NCBI GenBank assembly: GCA_000181795.3
Contig: CM012953.1
Coordinates: forward strand, 5,704,110-5,768,109
Origin: Trichinella spiralis
Taxonomy: Eukaryota; Nematoda; Enoplea; Trichinellida; Trichinellidae
Direction: 5' to 3'
DNA: 64,000 nt
Shown piece after piece: positions 58,412 to 64,000 of this stretch. The notes under the pieces are model-generated. The model had not been told where the DNA came from. It ran no database searches and saw only the letters and a list, made by a program, of their open reading frames with translations. Both the position numbers and the translations under genes were made by a program. Each line of letters opens with the position of its first letter. The first letter of the stretch is position 1.

Positions 58412-61400
58412 TCACAAACGCAAACTATTCTTTGCCTCCTCCGCAAAAAAACGCACGTCATCATCGCCATCTTCCAATAATTTCAGTATAGTTGGTTTAA
58501 TTTCACTCTGCACCGCCCTATAAAGTTGAAACTATGAAATAAAAATAAAAATATAATATAATATAATTATTAATTTACGCTGGATCGAAAATTGGCGCAA
58601 TGCTTTTCAGAGTTTTCGCAACGTTGAAACGGACATTCGCAATAGGATCGGTGGCTAACTTCAAAACAGTTGGCAGCAAATGCTTAGCAGTTGCTTCCGA
58701 ACCACAGACTGGAGCTAGTACCTTGAATATAAACAAAATATCATGTAATAAATCAAAGCAACAATTCCACCAATTTACAGTGATGCAATTCAGGCAGGTG
58801 AGTCGTTGCAAATAATTCGACTGAGAAGCAAGAGCCAATACTTTGGGAAAAACAGCTCGCTCAGCCCACTGAACTCCAAACTTGCTGACAAGTTCTTTCA
58901 AATTGTTCGTTGCCGCCTCGCGTATGGCATAGACTAAAATTAAATAAAACGTGTAAAATCATAACGCCAAGTTGCAAACAAACAACCAAATGCAACAAAC
59001 TCTCACCATGATCCGAAAGCCAGTTAATACAATATTCCAATAATTTCTCATCAAAAAACTGCTGAGCCTGAATATAAAAGCATGAATAGATTTTTTTTAA
59101 GAAACAGAAAATCCATTTAAATATTGCAAAATAAGAATACTTACCAACTGTCTCGCCAGCAAAGGCATGTATTCAATGATGGCCAAACGAACACGCCATT
59201 TCACATCTTCCGCAAGATCAACAATCGCTGGTAACAAACTGTTTGCCAATTGATTAACTCCAATCACTTCATTGATCTGCAGAATATGAAACACAACCAA
59301 CATCAACAATCACGTACGGATGCATGTAAAATGCAATACAAATCACCTTATCCAGTGATGAAATGATGTTCAATCTAACCTCTGCAGTTTCATCTTTCAA
59401 CAGCATTAAGTACATTGGAAGAAGATGTTCAACTGTTCTGAAGAGGATAACAATTTTTCAAATAATAAAATTAAATTTTCAAATTATAAGCGACTACTTT
59501 TCTCGTCCAAGCAAGGGCGCCATACCCATGATAACCGATGCCAAAGAAGTTTTAACATGCTGATTTACGTCGTTCACCAAATCTTTCACACAAGGCAAAA
59601 CCTGATTGAAAATTAAATTTTCGCGACTTGCTTCAGGCAGATTTTTACAAAATTCTAAAAAGTAAGCATAACTGAAACAGGTGCAAAAAGCTTTCCTTTT
59701 TTAAATAAATATAAAATATTTGAAATAATTTAAATTACACTTTACCTATCACTCGCGAAGCAGCAGCGGATCGAACTTCAGCTTCAACATCCTTGAGCAG
59801 CGCAATAAATGCGTTCGACAATTCAGTGCACATCGCTTCCGGACCAACAGCTTTCTGTATCTATAAAAGTAAATAAATAAACAAACAAACAAATGTAGTC
59901 ATCGAAATAATATTATTAAATGAAAAATAAAAACCAAAAATCATCTTACATCAGTAAATTTATCGGCTACCATGTATCGAACACGCCACGATTTGTCTTC
60001 AGCAAGTCGAATGATAACTGGTCGAAGAGGGTCACAATTTTCTGGACGTAACAATTCAGCAACCGTGACGCATCCTTCGACCAGCAACAAACGCACAGAA
60101 TCGTGATCATCATTGGCGAGTTCAACAAATGCGGTCATCAAATCTTGCTTGAAATTGTCAAGTTCCACAACTTTAGCAAATTCTCCAAACTTTGAAGCAG
60201 CCGCACGGCGTACCATTGGGGTGTCATCTTTGCAAAGATTACGAAACAGCCTGAAATTTTCAAATTCCACTTTTTACAATTTAATTTTGCAACTGAATAA
60301 TTTAATATTTTTTACAATTTACATGCCTAAATTTACCATTCAAAAACTGATAACCCCTCATGGAGTAATGCACTAAGGTACAGATTTTCGATCAAATCAT
60401 AAATGAACTGAAACACTGGCATGAGTAATGAGCAAAAATCTACATCTGATAATAAAAATTAAATACTGATCATCAATGACATCATCGAATACAACAGTTT
60501 ACTTAATTTATTCTTGTTTCGTTGTCAGCAGCAAAAACTTAACTATAACCGGTTGACTGCATCACAAATAAATGTCACAACTGCCAAGAAATTAATTTTC
60601 AAAATGTCACTTATAAGAAGTAAAAATCAAAAAAAAAATCGCTGCTTCAACAAAATTCACACTTTAATTTAAATAAACAGTCAAGAACTTACATGCGTAA
60701 CTCGGTTTTTACGGCAGGCGAAACTCTTGGATAAACGACACTGAACAACCCGCATGCCGATGTTCGGGCAGTAAACCAATCACCTGGATAAAAAGCATAA
60801 ATTCCCATGTAAAACCATAATTAAAAAGCATACATATTATATATTACATATATATACATATTCACAAACTTCGCTCACCTGCCGCTAAATGACGAACCAC
60901 AGGAACGAACTTTTCTTCTAAATCATGAACCGAATGTTTGTCAGCTAAAGTTCTCAATGATTCGACTGCTTTCTCCCGAACAACGGTCTCTTCGACTGTC
61001 GCTAAGCTTTCCAACGGGCTCTTTAAAAGTAAAAATCATTTCATTCAAATAAAACACCACGTAAATATTCTAGCAAAGACAATCAATACGTCTGTTAAGA
61101 AAAAATAAATGTTCCCAGTGAAAAATAATAAGCTGCAAAATGTAAAATAAAGATGGAAGTAGCATTTAAAAAATTTTTTAAACACCTGAATTTCAATAAT
61201 AAAATGATACTATAAAATTAATTATCAGATTAAAATTCGAAATTAATAAATAAGAAGATTTAATTAATTAAAAACAATTAACTGCATAAAAATTGAAATC
61301 AATTCATAGATGAATTGAAAAATTTACAATTCTACACAGTTCCATTATATCTATATTATCATAATAAAGCTATTACTCATCGCATTATACAATTGAATTC

Positions 61401-62061
61401 AGGAGACCTTCTATTAAAAATAATCAGTAAACAAGTATAGACTGTTCGCTATTTGACAAAATTTAAACCCCTTTGTTTACACAGAGTGGATTTCATTGCA
61501 AAGTAACCTAACGGTTTTGAAAAAATTGGCAAATCAAACTCGATTAAAATAAAATATAACAGATTCAACAATTATCAGTTATCATACCAGCAAACAACTG
61601 ACGTATTCCGGCCCACCGACTAAATGAGTGAAATTTCCTAGCTGTTCACCCAATGCCAAAAGTACCTCATCTTCGTCATAAATAGTATCTAGGAAAAAAA
61701 ATTTTTTTCTAAAAAGAGTATTTAAACTAATAAATGTATAAATACCCGTCAAAAATGGAATTAACTCAGTTCGAGTTCGTTCAGGACCAAGCGCAAGTGC
61801 GATCGTCGATAACTTGCGAATACTATTCAGACGTAGCTATAATAAAACGTCAAAATAAGCAAGTAAATTTGTTCAATTACTAAAATAATTCAATAACCAA
61901 AAAGAATAATTAAATATTAGCAGAATAAATAAAGTAAAAAGATGAACATTTACTTGAACATCCTCATTTCGAAGTTCGTCAATTAAAATTGCTATAGGAT
62001 ACAATGAGTCGCTATCTTTAGAAGCACTCGGTGAAATACCAGTATCCATAGCGGCCGTCAT
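58412..62061 (-). CDS. paa-1: PP2A scaffold subunit A (PAA-1 / PPP2R1A)
   Basis: Fourteen exons on the minus strand join in phase to 597 residues: 62061-61954, 61836-61746, 61688-61588, 61020-60879, 60783-60693, 60250-59950, 59860-59746, 59654-59498, 59437-59347, 59276-59145, 59067-59007, 58933-58779, 58721-58579, 58517-58412. The product is the HEAT-repeat scaffold of protein phosphatase 2A that holds the catalytic C and regulatory B subunits. It follows the human A subunit (589 residues) from end to end: [177 protein letters not shown] and [12 protein letters not shown]. Loops joining the repeat helices are conserved. The start at 62061 fits the family; an in-frame ATG 25 codons upstream would add a hydrophobic stretch and is unlikely. 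Confidence 0.96.
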
Positions 62062-63907
62062 ATCATAAAAAACAATACGAGCCAAAGTCAACAGACAGAC
62101 TACAACTGACAATAAAGCGTAGCTACATTGTGACATTCAAGTACATACAGCATTCTTTTAAAAGAAGTTTAAGTAAGTGAACCAAATAGACATAAAAAGG
62201 CTTAAAATAATGTTATATTTAAAAATATAATTTATTATTAATTAATTATTTGTGGAATATGCATTGCGCATTTAATTTATAAATATATTCAAATTTTATT
62301 TTAAAACAAAATTTTCCGCAATCTTAATTATGAGTAGTATTATTAAACTGAAATTTATTTCAATTTAAGTTATTCATTAATGCAAAAATATTATTTTATA
62401 ATAAACTGTATTGATTATTGATGTTCATAGTTTCACGCATGTATGATGCTTAAAATCCAAAGTAAAAAAACAAATTTTAAAATAAATAAAATATTTTTTA
62501 ATAATACTATTTTTTAAGCAATTTGTCTTAAAATTAAAAGTGAAATGCATTCTTACAAAGAAATATTCTTACTGTACTTTGTTCTATTTCTTTAAATTTT
62601 AATTTCTACATAATTTATGCATTTAATTATAATTTAAAATAATTTTATTTATAGAATGATTTTATTAAATTTATATTATTATTTTACATAAATTGTAATA
62701 TAGTGCGTTATTAAACTAATTGTTATGACAGCATCAACATCAGCCCTAGGCAGTGGCAAAAGGCAAATTGCTGTTATAAAATGATATTTAGTAATGAAGT
62801 AATAACTTCTGGTATAAATGTAATTCTAAACAAAGGTATAAACAGAGGTACTGCGTTTGTTAAAGCAACAGTTCATTGAAATCAAATTTACATATTAAAT
62901 TTCACAGTTAATAATTTTAGACTATGCACTAAATGTTCTGCATGTTTAATTTGCTACACTAACCGTTTTGTATATTTTCAGTAAAACGTTACAAAACAAT
63001 AATAATAATAAACTGTTTTTATTTTACTAAAATAATCATTTAATAAAAGATGATTTCACGAAAAACAGAATTGTAATTTTAATAAATGATGTTAAATGCT
63101 CATTACGTGATAATTAAATGTTTCTGTTAAGACATCTGATAAATTTCATTTGTTTGAGAAAAATCATTTCTGTTTAAAAAACCAGTAAAAAGTGCTAAAT
63201 GTTAGATCAAAATAAGGTTACATAATATAAGAGAATATTTATGCTATCATATAAAAATATTTTAATTTCACTTATTAAACTCTATTTTGCATTTTAAAGA
63301 GAGTTAATATTAGATAACTGTTTTCTATGAATGTAACTTCCGTGAGAAGAGTATCCTGTGTGCACATCCACTGAATGCACTTTCTCTACATCAGTGAGCA
63401 CAGTTAACGTTACATTGTTTTAACAGTTTCGTGTTGGTATAGCATATTTTAGTTGTAGAAAGAAACTTCTGGAATAAATATTTCTTTTATTTTCATGTTC
63501 ATTGTCGTTGTAACTAATAAGTAGAACTGTTTCTCACTGTTTGAATATTGATCAAAGCATTTCTATTATTTCATTAGTTAATGATATGAAATTAAATTTA
63601 ACTAATTAAAAATGAATCACTCAATTAAATTTATTCAAAATAAGCATAATAATCCGAATATTAATGAAAATATGAGCATTCACCTTTTGCATAAACTATT
63701 GGTAAATTTTAAACAAAAACTAATGCACAAGAAAAAAGTTTATATAAAATGAATTTTATTAATCCACTAAAGTGATGAACAACAGTTAAGTAAAATGAAA
63801 TATTTTGTTAATTTTAGATTAATTTTCAACTAAAACTATAGAAATTTACTTACAAATCATTACTTACTGTAGCGAGCAAAATTATTTAATCAGTATTTTG
63901 TTTGGCA
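62062..63907. other. Intergenic, nothing recognised
   Basis: AT-rich space between the PP2A scaffold gene start and the partial gene at the window end; presumably a divergent promoter region. No exon, RNA gene or repeat beyond simple AT tracts was recognised. Confidence 0.45.
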
Positions 63908-64000
63908 ATGGGAAAAGAAAAGAAACATATAAAGGAAGAAACTGTTGGAGTTTCTGAAACAGAAATATCAGTGCCTGCTATTGATTTGATGATACAAACG
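63908..64000 (+). CDS. Partial gene, N-terminus only, Lys-rich
   Basis: An open frame from ATG at 63908 runs off the window after 31 codons, beginning MGKEKKHIKEETVGVSETE. The basic start followed by an acidic stretch is common in nucleolar proteins, but the fragment is too short to assign to a family. Nothing in frame interrupts it. Confidence 0.4.
   Translation, partial: MGKEKKHIKEETVGVSETEISVPAIDLMIQT

Noticed and set aside
1-64000. CRISPR array, bacterial operon or rRNA genes
   Set aside because: None seen; the sequence is eukaryotic with spliceosomal introns throughout.

Overview
The window is AT-rich animal DNA, almost certainly from a nematode. Genes are split by many short introns (often 45-150 bp) with pyrimidine-poor TTTCAG or TTTTAG acceptors. 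The gene set includes a nematode Clc-like four-pass protein, a TTBK-like casein-kinase family member and a cysteine-rich secreted protein of nematode type. The overall style would suit a clade I nematode (Trichinella/Trichuris-like), but that placement is inference. Most genes were rebuilt by joining exons by hand: each splice was accepted only if GT-AG (one GC-AG) and reading phase agreed and the joined protein read as a recognisable family.

Layout. 3.5-4.4 kb: Clc-like membrane protein (+). 9.7-10.2 kb: FMC1, a tiny three-exon mitochondrial ATP synthase assembly factor (-). 11.5-14.3 kb: hAT DNA transposon with perfect ends and target duplication but a broken ZBED-type transposase. 15.0-16.8 kb: Rad9 checkpoint clamp (+), tail to tail with a death-domain + SEFIR adaptor of the Act1/CIKS type (-, 17.3-19.1 kb). 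19.7-22.5 kb: MPP10 (+). 24.0-28.6 kb: a multi-homeodomain gene (+), four homeodomains plus a probable degenerate fifth in alternative last exons. 30.3-32.7 kb: BRF1 (-). 33.8-35.3 kb: RPN12/PSMD8 (+), tail to tail with a cysteine-rich secreted protein with a hydrophobic C-terminus (-, 35.5-37.8 kb). 40.5-41.7 kb: a FAR1/ZSWIM-type DNA-binding protein (+). 42.2 kb: tRNA-Leu(AAG). 45.0-49.5 kb: AVL9 (-), with an intronless CK1/TTBK-like kinase (+) nested in its fourth intron. 50.0-51.7 kb: a four-SH2 protein (-). 52.4-54.7 kb: PELP1/Rix1-like protein (-). 58.4-62.1 kb: PP2A scaffold subunit A (-). 63.9 kb: start of a gene cut by the window end.

Several genes are nucleolar or basic RNA machinery (MPP10, BRF1, PELP1/Rix1, tRNA) but they are not arranged as an operon. 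The two most unusual genes are the multi-homeodomain gene, built from repeated exon pairs of nearly constant length and identical phase with the canonical Asn51 lost in every domain, and the tetra-SH2 protein, in which only the last SH2 keeps the phosphotyrosine-binding Arg. Long gaps (1-3.5, 4.4-9.7, 37.8-40.2, 42.3-45.0, 54.7-58.4 and 62.1-63.9 kb) show no gene I can defend.
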